A stretch of 64,000 nucleotides of DNA from Aceticella autotrophica. Its GTDB lineage: Bacteria; Bacillota; Thermoanaerobacteria; Thermoanaerobacterales; Thermoanaerobacteraceae. Shown here piece after piece: positions 27,916 to 37,158 of the stretch (position 1 is its first letter; the number at the start of each line of letters is the position of its first letter). The translations under genes were made by a program, and so were the position numbers. The notes beneath the pieces were generated by a model. It worked only from the letters and a program-made list of their open reading frames with translations. It was not told the DNA's origin and made no database searches. Location: assembly GCF_017357865.1 (NCBI RefSeq), contig NZ_CP060096.1, positions 2,095,001 to 2,159,000 of the forward strand, in the 5' to 3' direction.

Positions 27916-29742
27916 TTATTCTACAGTAACGCTTTTAGCAAGATTACGTGGTTTATCTACATCACAGCCCTTATCGACTGCCATATAATATGCAAGAAGC
28001 TGAAGCGGCACTACTGCCATAATAGGCGCTATTTCTTCTAATGTTTCCGGTAAATAGATTACTTTTCCAACAACACCTTCAAGCTGTGTATTACCCTCCA
28101 TTACAAATGCCAATACATAACCACCTCTTGTCGTTACTTCTCTTATATTGCTGAGCATTTTTTCAAACAGGTTCTCCTGTGTAGCTATTGCTATTGTCAG
28201 TGTTCCATCTTCTATCAATGCTAAGGTGCCATGCTTTAATTCTCCTGCCGCATATGCCTCTGAATGTATATATGAAATCTCCTTCAGCTTAAGAGAACCT
28301 TCCATTGCAACAGCATAATCAAGCCCCCTGCCGAGATAAAAAACATCCCTTGTATTATAATGTTCTGATGCAAATTTTTGTATTTCATCTTTATTATCAA
28401 GGAAATTCTGTATTTTCTCAGGCAGGGCTTTTAATCCTTCACAGATTTCAGCTGCATATTCTCTTGTAATGGTACCCTTCTTTAATGCAAGATCCAGTGC
28501 TATGAGATATATGGCAACAAGCTGTGTTGTATATGCTTTTGTTGATGCAACAGCTATCTCGGGACCAGCCCATGTATATATAACATCATCTGCCTCCCTT
28601 GAAACAGTGCTCCCAACTACATTTGTTATAGCAATAACCCTTGAGGCATGGCTTTTCGCTTCTTTTAGCGCTGCAATTGTATCTGCCGTTTCTCCTGACT
28701 GGCTGATAACAATAGTTAGTGTCCTTTCATTTATTATAGGGTTTCTATACCTGAATTCTGATGCAATATCAACCTCAACCGGTATTCTTGCAAATTTCTC
28801 TATAGTATATTTGCCGACAATACCTGCGTGATATGCTGTGCCACATGCTACTATAAATATTTTATCAATATTTGCAAGCTGTTCTTTTGTTATTTTTAAA
28901 TCGTCTAAGACTATATCACATCCATCGACAATCCTACCTCTAAAGGTATCTTTTATAGCCTTTGGCTGTTCATGTATTTCCTTTAGCATGAAATGCTCAT
29001 ATCCACCTTTTTCAGCGGCTTCAACATCCCATTTTACTTTATACACTGATTTTTTTATTTCTCTCCCAAATATATCAATAATCTTAACGCTATCTTTTTT
29101 AATTATGGCTATTTCCTTATCATCAAGAAAATAAACATCTCTTGTATGCTTCAATATTGCCGGGACATCGGAAGCTATAAAATTTTCGCCTTTACCAAGT
29201 CCCACTATAAGAGGTGCGTCTTTTTTTGCTGCGATAATCATATCAGGACAATCTTTTGAAAGAACACCCAGTGCATATGAGCCTTCTATCCTGTCTAATA
29301 CCTTTTCTACCGTTTCTACTATATCCCCTTTGTAATAATATTCCATCAAATTCGCAATAACCTCAGTATCCGTTTCTGATTTGAATTTATAACCTTCCTG
29401 GACAAGCAATTTTTTTAATGGCTGATAGTTTTCTATTATACCGTTATGGACAACAGCTATAATACCGGACTGTGATAAATGAGGATGCGAATTGTTATCT
29501 GATGGCTCCCCATGTGTTGCCCACCTTGTATGACCAATACCTACCGAACCAATAAGGTCATCTTTTTTTATTGCTTCCTCTAATACACTTATTCTTCCTT
29601 TAGATTTCTTTATTTCTATATTACCGTCCCTCAGAACTGCTATACCTGCTGAATCATAGCCCCTGTACTCAAGTTTTTTTAAACCTTCCAACAATATTGG
29701 CGTCGCCTGTTCATCGCCAATATATCCAACAATTCCGCACAT
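27916..29742 (-). CDS. glmS: glutamine--fructose-6-phosphate aminotransferase
   Basis: Makes glucosamine-6-phosphate for cell wall synthesis. 608 residues: N-terminal glutaminase with the catalytic Cys immediately after Met (MCGIVGYIG), then two SIS domains (SQSGETADT; GRGLDYAVAMEGSLKLKEISY) and the C-terminal PRNLAKSVTVE. Preceded by a glmS ribozyme and, further upstream, by glmM; GAGAGGAG precedes the ATG. Expression should fall when glucosamine-6-phosphate accumulates and triggers ribozyme cleavage. Confidence 0.97.
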   Translation of the reverse strand: MCGIVGYIGDEQATPILLEGLKKLEYRGYDSAGIAVLRDGNIEIKKSKGRISVLEEAIKKDDLIGSVGIGHTRWATHGEPSDNNSHPHLSQSGIIAVVHNGIIENYQPLKKLLVQEGYKFKSETDTEVIANLMEYYYKGDIVETVEKVLDRIEGSYALGVLSKDCPDMIIAAKKDAPLIVGLGKGENFIASDVPAILKHTRDVYFLDDKEIAIIKKDSVKIIDIFGREIKKSVYKVKWDVEAAEKGGYEHFMLKEIHEQPKAIKDTFRGRIVDGCDIVLDDLKITKEQLANIDKIFIVACGTAYHAGIVGKYTIEKFARIPVEVDIASEFRYRNPIINERTLTIVISQSGETADTIAALKEAKSHASRVIAITNVVGSTVSREADDVIYTWAGPEIAVASTKAYTTQLVAIYLIALDLALKKGTITREYAAEICEGLKALPEKIQNFLDNKDEIQKFASEHYNTRDVFYLGRGLDYAVAMEGSLKLKEISYIHSEAYAAGELKHGTLALIEDGTLTIAIATQENLFEKMLSNIREVTTRGGYVLAFVMEGNTQLEGVVGKVIYLPETLEEIAPIMAVVPLQLLAYYMAVDKGCDVDKPRNLAKSVTVE

Positions 29743-29769
29743 ATTAAGTCTCCTCTCAAAAATTAGTGT

Positions 29770-29912
29770 TTTTCTGCCCGAACCGCTCTATGTCATGGTC
29801 GCCCATGGTTTTACCGGTTCTTTTCGGTCGCAGCAAACCGCAGGGTATCCGCCGAAATCTCGATAAACCCTGTCCTCGTCAACTTAAGGAACACCTTAAG
29901 TCCAGGCGCTTT
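29770..29912 (-). ncRNA. glmS ribozyme (glucosamine-6-phosphate-activated)
   Basis: The minus strand between glmM and glmS matches the conserved ribozyme core in order: AGCGCCTGGACTTAA at the 5' end, TTAAGTTGACGAGGACAGGG, TTTATCGAGA, TCGGCGGATACCCTGCGG, GGTAAAACC and the closing CATAGAGCGGTTCGGGCAG. By homology the cleavage site is between A29910 and G29909. It lies about 30 nt before the glmS start, its normal place in Firmicutes. Confidence 0.96.
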
Positions 29913-29981
29913 TATTCATTTGTCATTGTCATTACACATTCCCCCTTTCGATAGAAACATATCTCCTTTCTTTATTACACA

Positions 29982-31325
29982 CTAATTTAGTTTCTTTTCA
30001 ATAAGGGCAGCAAGTTCTTTTGCCATTGCTTTTATTTTACTATGGTCTTTGCCTTCTACCATAACCCGAACGAGTGGTTCCGTACCGGAAGGTCTTATTA
30101 AAACACGTCCTTCTCCCTTCATGCAGTTTTTTAGTTTTTCTATTTCCCTGTTTATATCTTCGTCTCTCATATATTCAAATTTTAATTCATTTTTAACCTT
30201 AGCATTTACTAAAACCTGTGGATATGAAACCATACAGGAGGATATCTCAGAAAGAGGCTTTCCGCTTTCTTTTAAAAGTTTTGCTACTTTAAGCGCTGTT
30301 ATTTCTCCATCTCCTGTTGTATTATGTTCAGAAAATATTATATGCCCTGATTGTTCTCCACCAATAGAATAATCACCTTTAATCATTTCTTCTATCACAT
30401 ACCTGTCGCCAACCTTTGTTTTAACAATATTTATTTCATGTTGCTTAAGTGCTATATCAAGTCCTATATTGCTCATAACCGTTACAACAACAGTATTATT
30501 TTTCAACTTTCCATGGGTTTTAAGATATATTCCACATATCACCATGATGTGATCTCCATCCACGATATTTCCTTTCTCATCAACTGCAATCAGCCTGTCT
30601 GCATCTCCGTCAAATGCAAGACCTAAATCAGCACCGTTTTTCAAAACCAATTCTTGTAATTTTTCAGGGTGTGTAGAACCACAATCTACATTGATCTTCT
30701 CTCCAAGGGGTTCTGCTGCATACAATATAACATCCGCTCCAAGCTCCTTAAAGAGGATAGGAGCTGTTGTGCTGCTGGCACCATATGCACAATCAAGGAC
30801 TATTTTTAATCCCTTTAAATCACCCTCAATTGTAGACTTCAAAAATTCAATATAGTCCCTTTGAGCTTCTGCACATTCTCTGCGTACTCCTATACCTGTA
30901 CCTGTTGGTACCGGCAGCTCTATTTTTTCTTTCATTATCTTTTCTATTTTATTCTCAACTTCATCAGGAAGTTTATATCCATTTTTATCAAAAAACTTAA
31001 TTCCATTATATTCAACAGGATTGTGAGATGCTGATATAACAACCCCCGCATTTGCGCTATACAGCCTCGTAAGATACGCAACAGCAGGCGTTGGAATAAT
31101 ACCAACACTTATAACTTCCGCCCCCACTGATGTTAATCCTGCTGTTAATGCACATTCAAGCATATCACCAGATATACGGCTGTCTCTCCCGATTATAATC
31201 TTAGGTCTGTGTGTTCCTTCTGTCAATACAAATGCACCAGCTCTGCCAATTTCAAATGCCAATTGAGGTGTAAGCTCACTGTTTGCGATTCCTCTGACAC
31301 CATCAGTACCAAATAATCTTGCCAT
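29982..31325 (-). CDS. glmM: phosphoglucosamine mutase
   Basis: Interconverts glucosamine-6-P and glucosamine-1-P. 447 residues beginning [15 protein letters not shown], with the phosphoserine loop [12 protein letters not shown], the metal loop DGDADR and the sugar/phosphate-binding loops GEQSGHI and [16 protein letters not shown] lies eight bases before the ATG. Upstream of the ribozyme and glmS, probably co-transcribed. In many Firmicutes glmM follows cdaA-cdaR; here it is about 6 kb away. Confidence 0.96.
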   Translation of the reverse strand: MARLFGTDGVRGIANSELTPQLAFEIGRAGAFVLTEGTHRPKIIIGRDSRISGDMLECALTAGLTSVGAEVISVGIIPTPAVAYLTRLYSANAGVVISASHNPVEYNGIKFFDKNGYKLPDEVENKIEKIMKEKIELPVPTGTGIGVRRECAEAQRDYIEFLKSTIEGDLKGLKIVLDCAYGASSTTAPILFKELGADVILYAAEPLGEKINVDCGSTHPEKLQELVLKNGADLGLAFDGDADRLIAVDEKGNIVDGDHIMVICGIYLKTHGKLKNNTVVVTVMSNIGLDIALKQHEINIVKTKVGDRYVIEEMIKGDYSIGGEQSGHIIFSEHNTTGDGEITALKVAKLLKESGKPLSEISSCMVSYPQVLVNAKVKNELKFEYMRDEDINREIEKLKNCMKGEGRVLIRPSGTEPLVRVMVEGKDHSKIKAMAKELAALIEKKLN

Positions 31326-31456
31326 TCTCTAACTCCTCTCGTAAAACATTCGATATTATAATATCACATCAACAAAAATTATGCAATTTACGATAAATTT
31401 TAAGCTGTATAAAAAAACCTCTTTTCTTTTTATAAAAAATAATATATACTATTATA

Positions 31457-31470
31457 CGAACATAAGTTTT
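31457..31470 (+). promoter_or_regulatory. LexA-type SOS box before dinB
   Basis: CGAACATAAGTTTT fits the Gram-positive LexA consensus (CGAAC-4-GTTYG) at all but two positions and lies 30 bp before the dinB start. Confidence 0.55.
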
Positions 31471-31499
31471 AAGAATATACGTTTCTATGGGGTGAAAAT

Positions 31500-32741
31500 A
31501 TGCGAAATATACTGCATGTCGATATGAATGCTTTTTACGCCTCTTGTGAACAGGCAAAAAATAAGAATTTAAAAGGGAAGCCTGTGCTTGTAGCAGGTGA
31601 CCCCTGTAAACGTCATGGCATTGTCCTTACTGCTTCATATGAAGCAAGGAAATTTGGCATAAAAACAGGAATGCCAAATTGGCAGGCTAAGGCTTTATGC
31701 CCAGATGCCGTTTTTCTAAAACCTGATTTTGACTGCTATACTCAATTTTCCATAAATATGATAAATATTTTAAAGGAGTTTTCTCCCTTAGTTGAACAAT
31801 TCTCTATTGACGAAGCATGGGTAGATATCACAGGATGTGAAAAGCTTTTTGGAAATCCTCTGGAAATTGCTGATAAAATACAGAAAAAAATAAAGAATAA
31901 TCTTGATTTGCCATGTTCTATAGGCATATCTGAAAATAAGCTTGTAGCAAAGATGGCATCTGAATTGAAGAAGCCTATGGGCATCACATATCTCCCTCTG
32001 TCAGATATAAAGGATGTCCTATGGCCTCTTGATGTACATGAACTTATATGGATAGGCAGCGCAAGGGAAAGAAAGTTAAAAAGCCTTGGTATATATACAA
32101 TCGGAAATCTTGCCAATACTCCTTTGAGTTTTCTTATAGAGCTTTTTGGAAAATGTGGAAGAGATATATATTATTTTGCCAATGGAATTGATTTAAGCCC
32201 TGTCAGACCATATGCAACAGATGCAAAATCCTTCGGCAATACAATCACCCTTCCTGATGATTATACGGATACTGAAGATATAAAACGGGCTCTTCTTTGC
32301 CTTTCAGAAATGGTAGGCAATCGAATGAGAAAACATAATTTTATGGGTAAAACAATAAACCTCATAGTTAAAGATTCAAATTTTAAAACCATAACACGCT
32401 CATGTTCAATCAATTATACTGTCCTTACAGAAGATATATTTGAAACCTCTCTAAGACTTTTTATGGAAAATTATCCTTCTGGTTTTAAAATTCGCATGCT
32501 GGGTGTCAGCATATCAAATCTTGTTAAAATAGATAAAGAAGCTCAAATCTGTTTTTTCCAAGACTTAAGATATGAAAAACTTAAAAAATTAAACACCGTT
32601 GTTGATAAAATCCGGGAGAAATACGGTTTTGATATTATATCCCGCGGTTTGACCTTGACCGGTGAAATTATAAAAAAAACTTCACCCCTTTCAAGTATGA
32701 AAAATTTTGACCCAAGAGTACACAGCTACTTTAAGATTTAA
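31500..32741 (+). CDS. dinB: DNA polymerase IV (Y family)
   Basis: Error-prone translesion polymerase. 413 residues with the Y-family catalytic motifs HVDMNAFYASCEQ and FSIDEAWVDITGCEKLFG, an HhH thumb region and a little-finger domain. Gene has GGGGTG before the ATG and a LexA-type site upstream, suggesting induction by DNA damage. One of few plus-strand genes here, convergent with the patatin-like gene. Confidence 0.95.
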   Translation: MRNILHVDMNAFYASCEQAKNKNLKGKPVLVAGDPCKRHGIVLTASYEARKFGIKTGMPNWQAKALCPDAVFLKPDFDCYTQFSINMINILKEFSPLVEQFSIDEAWVDITGCEKLFGNPLEIADKIQKKIKNNLDLPCSIGISENKLVAKMASELKKPMGITYLPLSDIKDVLWPLDVHELIWIGSARERKLKSLGIYTIGNLANTPLSFLIELFGKCGRDIYYFANGIDLSPVRPYATDAKSFGNTITLPDDYTDTEDIKRALLCLSEMVGNRMRKHNFMGKTINLIVKDSNFKTITRSCSINYTVLTEDIFETSLRLFMENYPSGFKIRMLGVSISNLVKIDKEAQICFFQDLRYEKLKKLNTVVDKIREKYGFDIISRGLTLTGEIIKKTSPLSSMKNFDPRVHSYFKI

Positions 32742-32751
32742 CACCCCCCGT

Positions 32752-32781
32752 AGAGAGAATATTTAAGAAGATATTCTCTCT
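32752..32781. terminator. hairpin between convergent dinB and patatin-like gene
   Basis: 11-bp perfect stem AGAGAGAATAT / ATATTCTCTCT with an 8-nt loop. It overlaps the last codons of the patatin-like gene. No U-tract, so efficiency is uncertain. Confidence 0.45.
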
Positions 32782-33662
32782 GCTATCACTTCTGCTTTAT
32801 CAACCGCTGATATAAAACCTCTTTTAATACACTCACCAGCAAGGTTAAATTTATACCACTTTATATCTTTGATATCAGGTTTAATAATTATTATATCATT
32901 GTTATCGCAATTGCTGTAAAAATATTCTTTGGTAGTATCTAATTCAACAAGTTGCAGCGACCTGTAAGTGTATTTAAAAACGTCAGGAATAGTATTTCTT
33001 ATTTTTCTGTAGATATTGCCATGCCTTTCTTTTCCAATATACCTACTTTTTTCAAAGAAATTTTTCATGCCATCAACGGATTTTTTTATATTTATAAATG
33101 AAGTTATACTATCAATTTCTGAACTTACATCAACCGCTATCACTATATCTGACCCTATTGCCTTTGCTACATTTACAGGCAAAAAATTAATTATAGAACC
33201 ATCTGCAAGGATGTATTTATTACGTTTTACAGGCACAAAAATACCCGGTATAGATATACTTGCCCTAACAGCCTTTGCAACAGAGCCTTCTTTAATTACT
33301 ATCTCCCGTCCTGTGATGATATCTGTTGCAGTAACAACAAGGGGAATTTTAAGGTCTTTAAAAGTTTTTCCATCTATCAATTCATCGAAATATCTTTCAA
33401 GTATTTTTCCTGATATAAGCCCCTTTCTCGGAAAATTGAAATCAAGTAGCTGTAAAAATTTCAAATGACTCATGTTCGAAGCTGTCTTTTCTATCTCTTC
33501 AATGGGCATTTCTGCCGCATAGCATGCACCGATGATACTTCCCATACTGGAGCCTACAATAAAATTCACCGGTATATTATATTTTTCGATTACCTTCAAC
33601 ACCCCTATATGTGCATATCCTCTCGCACCTCCGCCGCCAAGAGCAAGCCCGACTTTCTTCAT
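32763..33662 (-). CDS. patatin-like phospholipase (RssA type)
   Basis: Serine acyl hydrolase of the patatin family. 299 residues with the oxyanion glycine loop GGGGARGYAHIG, nucleophile motif GSSMGS and catalytic Asp in LADGSIINFLP. No signal peptide, so cytosolic. Natural lipid substrate unknown. Start ATG preceded by AAGGAAGG. It follows the oxidoreductase operon at a 151-bp distance. Confidence 0.88.
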   Translation of the reverse strand: MKKVGLALGGGGARGYAHIGVLKVIEKYNIPVNFIVGSSMGSIIGACYAAEMPIEEIEKTASNMSHLKFLQLLDFNFPRKGLISGKILERYFDELIDGKTFKDLKIPLVVTATDIITGREIVIKEGSVAKAVRASISIPGIFVPVKRNKYILADGSIINFLPVNVAKAIGSDIVIAVDVSSEIDSITSFINIKKSVDGMKNFFEKSRYIGKERHGNIYRKIRNTIPDVFKYTYRSLQLVELDTTKEYFYSNCDNNDIIIIKPDIKDIKWYKFNLAGECIKRGFISAVDKAEVIAERISS

Positions 33663-33813
33663 ATTTTTTATCCTTCCTTTGTTTTTACTCTATCCATAAC
33701 TATATTCTTCATTTCATTAACTTTTTCAAGGGTATAAAACCATTCCTTGTCTTCACATGATTTATTTAATTGATATTTTGCATTATAAAACTACAAATAT
33801 ACATAATATGTCG

Positions 33814-34362
33814 TTATAAAGGCTGTTTCTTTACAATATCAGCACCTCTTGTAAGTGCCTGTTCATTTATTGAAATAAGGTGTTCCTTAGTAGACCCTAA
33901 AACCTTCCTTAATGCTTCAAGCAGGGATTCTCTTTTAATAAGATTCGTTCTATCAATGAGTGCACCAAGTATTACCATGTTTGCTACTTTTACATTTCCC
34001 AGTTCATTTGCTATGTCATTTGCCGGTATCTCATATACTTCAATGTCTGTTCTCTGAGGTTTTTCACCGGCTATTGAACTATTTATGAATAATTTGCCTC
34101 CCGGTATTAAATTATTTTCAAACTTTTCTAAAGAAGGCCTATTCATAGCAACAACAATTGTTGCTTCTGTTATGATTGGTGAACTGATAGGTTCATCAGA
34201 AATTGTAATATGGCAGTTGGCTGTTCCTCCACGCATTTCAGGACCATAAGAAGGAAGCCATAATACATTCTTGCCCTCCATCATACCGGCATATGCCAAA
34301 AGCTGCCCCATTGACATAACACCCTGTCCTCCAAATCCCGCAAATATCATCTTTTCTTCCAT
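33814..34362 (-). CDS. 2-oxoacid:ferredoxin oxidoreductase gamma subunit
   Basis: 182 residues with the family signature GFGGQGVMSMGQLLAYAGM and the conserved LPSYGPEMRGGTANCHI. It joins the alpha, beta and delta subunits in the oxidative decarboxylation of a 2-oxoacid to acyl-CoA with reduction of ferredoxin, or the reverse. I chose the ATG at 34362, preceded by GGAGAT; the frame is open to 34386. Last gene of the four-subunit set. Confidence 0.9.
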   Translation of the reverse strand: MEEKMIFAGFGGQGVMSMGQLLAYAGMMEGKNVLWLPSYGPEMRGGTANCHITISDEPISSPIITEATIVVAMNRPSLEKFENNLIPGGKLFINSSIAGEKPQRTDIEVYEIPANDIANELGNVKVANMVILGALIDRTNLIKRESLLEALRKVLGSTKEHLISINEQALTRGADIVKKQPL

Positions 34363-34392
34363 TTTATCATCTCCATAATTATCCACATGAAT

Positions 34393-35142
34393 TTATTTTA
34401 AACCCTCAAGGGTATTTTTATATATTCCAAGAGGATAGAAAGGCTCCATATGCTCTTTTACCCATTTTAAAGCCTCAATGGGAGACAACCCCCAGTTTGT
34501 CGGACAGCTTGAAAGTACCTCGATAAGTGAAAAGCCTTTTTTCTTTATCTGTGCCGTAAAAGCATTTTTTATAGCTTCTTTAGCTTTTTTCACATGCATT
34601 ACATCATATACAGCAACCCTTTCAATATATGCGCCTCCATCCAATGTGGAAAGCATCTCGCATATCCTTATTGGATAACCGTTTTTATCCGGTGTTCTAC
34701 CATAAGGTGTTGTCAATGTCTCTTGACCTATTAATGAGGTTGGAGCCATCTGCCCACCTGTCATTCCATATATTGCATTATTTACAAAGATCACCGTAAT
34801 ATTTTCACCCCTTACCGCGGCATGAACTATCTCAGTCGTACCTATTGCCGCAAGGTCTCCATCTCCTTGATATGTAAAAACAATACTCTCAGGATGTACC
34901 CTTTTTATACCTGTTGCAACTGCCGGTGCCCTTCCGTGCGATGCCTCCTGCATATCACAGTTGAAATATTCATATGCAAATACTCCACAGCCAACAGGTG
35001 CAACACCTATTGCCATATCAAGCAGGTTTAGTTCTTCCAAAGCTTCTGCCGCAAGCCGGTGAATAATACCATGTGTACAGCCGGGGCAATAGTGAAAAGG
35101 TACATCTGTCAGCCCCTTTGTTCTTTTAAATACAATTGTCAT
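34393..35142 (-). CDS. 2-oxoacid:ferredoxin oxidoreductase beta (TPP) subunit
   Basis: 249 residues binding thiamine diphosphate: GDGDLAAIGTTEIVHA followed by VIFVNNAIYGMTGGQMAPTS, the standard TPP fold signature. Cysteine CPGCTHG near the N terminus belongs to the family's Fe-S environment. Its ATG overlaps the alpha stop codon by one base (TAATG), so the pair is translationally coupled. Confidence 0.92.
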   Translation of the reverse strand: MTIVFKRTKGLTDVPFHYCPGCTHGIIHRLAAEALEELNLLDMAIGVAPVGCGVFAYEYFNCDMQEASHGRAPAVATGIKRVHPESIVFTYQGDGDLAAIGTTEIVHAAVRGENITVIFVNNAIYGMTGGQMAPTSLIGQETLTTPYGRTPDKNGYPIRICEMLSTLDGGAYIERVAVYDVMHVKKAKEAIKNAFTAQIKKKGFSLIEVLSSCPTNWGLSPIEALKWVKEHMEPFYPLGIYKNTLEGLK

Positions 35143-36209
35143 TAAAGTACACCCCCTAAAATATTTTTAACCTCATTTAATATGGCTTCTACTTCAGGCA
35201 CCATTCCGCCTGTCCTCCCATAAAAATACACCGGTTTCCTGCCATTAACCGACAGTCTCACATCCTCTACCATTTGTCCCATACTCATCTCAAGGACTAA
35301 ATATGCCGATGTTTTATTTGCTGTTTTATTAAATGGCTCCTGTGGAAAAGGCCACAATGAAATTGGTCTTATAAGCCCTATCTTTATTTTATGTTTTTTA
35401 GCTTTTTCAATAACATCTTTTGCAATACGTGCTATTGTACCATATGCTACAAGTATTACATCTGCATTTTTACAATCTTTCATTTCATATCTTATTTCAT
35501 TTTCCTGAGCTTCTTTATATTTTTTGAATATATCAAAATTATGTTTTTCAAGTAACTGCGGGTCAAGTTCCAATGAAGTAATAATATTCTTTTTGCCCCT
35601 TTTGCCTTTTCCTGTTGTTGCCCATGTTTTCTTAGGTAAAATCTCATCTGTTTTTTTAATACTTTCAAAATCAACAGGTTCCATCATTTGACCTATCATT
35701 CCATCTCCAAGGATCATAACAGGATTCCTATACTTATCAGCTATATTAAAAGCTTCCGCTGTAAGTTCTGCCATCTCCTGTATTGTTGACGGTGCCAAAA
35801 CAATCAATTTATAATCGCCATGCCCGCCTCCCTTTGTAGCTTGAAAATAATCCGACTGTGATGGCTGTATACCTCCTAAGCCGGGACCTCCTCTCATAAT
35901 GTTTGCTATTACACAGGGAATTTCTGCACCAGCTATATATGAAATGCCTTCCTGCATAAGGCTTATTCCGGGACTGCTGGAAGTTATAAGGACTCTCCCG
36001 CCTGCTCCCCCAGCACCATATACCATATTTATTGCAGATACTTCACTCTCAGCTTGCAAGAATACCCCGCCAACCTGCGGCATTCTTCTTGCCATATATG
36101 CTGTTATTTCATTTTGGGGTGTAATAGGATATCCGAAATAATACCTGCATCCCGCTTGTATAGCAGCTTCTGCCAATGCTTCATTGCCTTTCATTAATAC
36201 CTTTGCCAT
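35142..36209 (-). CDS. vorB: 2-oxoacid:ferredoxin oxidoreductase alpha subunit, VorB type
   Basis: 355 residues. GYPITPQNEITAYMARRMP near the N terminus and SSSPGISLMQEGISYIAGAEIPCVI are typical of the 3-methyl-2-oxobutanoate (branched-chain 2-oxoacid) oxidoreductase alpha subunit, as opposed to the GYPITPST seen in 2-oxoglutarate enzymes; substrate assignment from this alone is moderate. ATG at 36209 is preceded by GGAGGGG. Second gene of delta-alpha-beta-gamma. Confidence 0.87.
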   Translation of the reverse strand: MAKVLMKGNEALAEAAIQAGCRYYFGYPITPQNEITAYMARRMPQVGGVFLQAESEVSAINMVYGAGGAGGRVLITSSSPGISLMQEGISYIAGAEIPCVIANIMRGGPGLGGIQPSQSDYFQATKGGGHGDYKLIVLAPSTIQEMAELTAEAFNIADKYRNPVMILGDGMIGQMMEPVDFESIKKTDEILPKKTWATTGKGKRGKKNIITSLELDPQLLEKHNFDIFKKYKEAQENEIRYEMKDCKNADVILVAYGTIARIAKDVIEKAKKHKIKIGLIRPISLWPFPQEPFNKTANKTSAYLVLEMSMGQMVEDVRLSVNGRKPVYFYGRTGGMVPEVEAILNEVKNILGGVL

Positions 36210-36222
36210 CTTCAACCCCTCC

Positions 36223-36435
36223 TCACTTTTTGATTGTTATCACAATATCGGGACACATCATTGCACAAGACCCACAGCCGGTACATAAAACCATATTTTC
36301 AGACCTTATTGTAGCAGGATGGTATCCTTTTGAATTTAGCTTATTCAAATCCATTTCAATTATATGTACTGGACATGCTGCCCTGCACAGCTCACATCCT
36401 TTGCACAAATCTTCATTGAAAATTACCTCTTTCAT
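36223..36435 (-). CDS. 2-oxoacid:ferredoxin oxidoreductase delta subunit (2[4Fe-4S] ferredoxin)
   Basis: 70 residues with two Cys-rich motifs, CKGCELCRAACP and CTGCGSCAMMCP, each binding one [4Fe-4S] cluster. It relays electrons between the TPP site and soluble ferredoxin. First of the four oxidoreductase subunit genes, 15 bp after the P-loop ATPase gene. Confidence 0.92.
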   Translation of the reverse strand: MKEVIFNEDLCKGCELCRAACPVHIIEMDLNKLNSKGYHPATIRSENMVLCTGCGSCAMMCPDIVITIKK

Positions 36436-36450
36436 GAAAAAACCCTCCTT

Positions 36451-37122
36451 TCAGATATTCCATGGTGTTTTCATATGCAATTCTATAGGTAATACCAAAT
36501 AACTTAGATCAGGAACCTCTGATGCTAATTCCTTTTTTACTGCAGCCATCTTTATAGGTATACCAGTTTTTTGGCTTACTTCTTTGACAACTTTATGCCC
36601 TTTTAACACATCCTGAACTGTAGTTTCATTTAAAAGATGTGTATTATTGACAAGGTGCGTTATCTTCACCCTTGCCGCTGTCTCAACAAGATTTATATAT
36701 TCTATAACAGAATCTGCGTCCTTTGTAAAAGGTCTATTTACATTTACAACAAATAATATATCTGCATTTTGATCTTTCACTATATTATGGTACTGTCCAA
36801 ATGCCACAGCACCCGCATCATCACCTCCTACATCAATTACCGCATATTTTTCTTTATTCTTCAGTGCTCCATAAATATTCCTTGAAAGAGCTGGTACATC
36901 CGCATTCATATATTTCTCCTCTGTCCCCGTTACCTTTATCCCCCATGTTTCCATAAGCTCTTTTCTGACTTCCCTTGAACGAAAATACGGATTTACTATG
37001 TCAAGGTCAACAATCTCCACATTTTTGCCGTATTTCTTGATATATTTAGCATAATTTATTGCAATTTCAGTTTTACCTGTGCCATAATGCCCAAGTATAA
37101 CAGTAAGCCTATTAAAATCCAT
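36451..37122 (-). CDS. P-loop ATPase of unknown function beside the oxidoreductase
   Basis: 223 residues in a SIMIBI-like P-loop fold: Walker A GHYGTGKTE, switch-like DLDIVNPYFRSREVR and the glycine-rich IDVGGDDAGAVAFGQY. Reminiscent of MinD/ArsA-type ATPases and metal-cluster maturation factors, but I do not recognise a named family. It is 15 bp upstream of the ferredoxin subunit gene and follows cdaR by 36 bp, so it probably belongs to the oxidoreductase operon and may support its maturation (inference). Confidence 0.7.
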   Translation of the reverse strand: MDFNRLTVILGHYGTGKTEIAINYAKYIKKYGKNVEIVDLDIVNPYFRSREVRKELMETWGIKVTGTEEKYMNADVPALSRNIYGALKNKEKYAVIDVGGDDAGAVAFGQYHNIVKDQNADILFVVNVNRPFTKDADSVIEYINLVETAARVKITHLVNNTHLLNETTVQDVLKGHKVVKEVSQKTGIPIKMAAVKKELASEVPDLSYLVLPIELHMKTPWNI

Positions 37123-37158
37123 TATTTGCCTCCTATGATCTTGCCTTCACCTATTTAA

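Noticed and set aside
33668-33787. Small minus-strand frame of about 40 codons before the patatin-like gene
   Set aside because: It looks codon-like but has no ATG, GTG or TTG start after the preceding in-frame stop.
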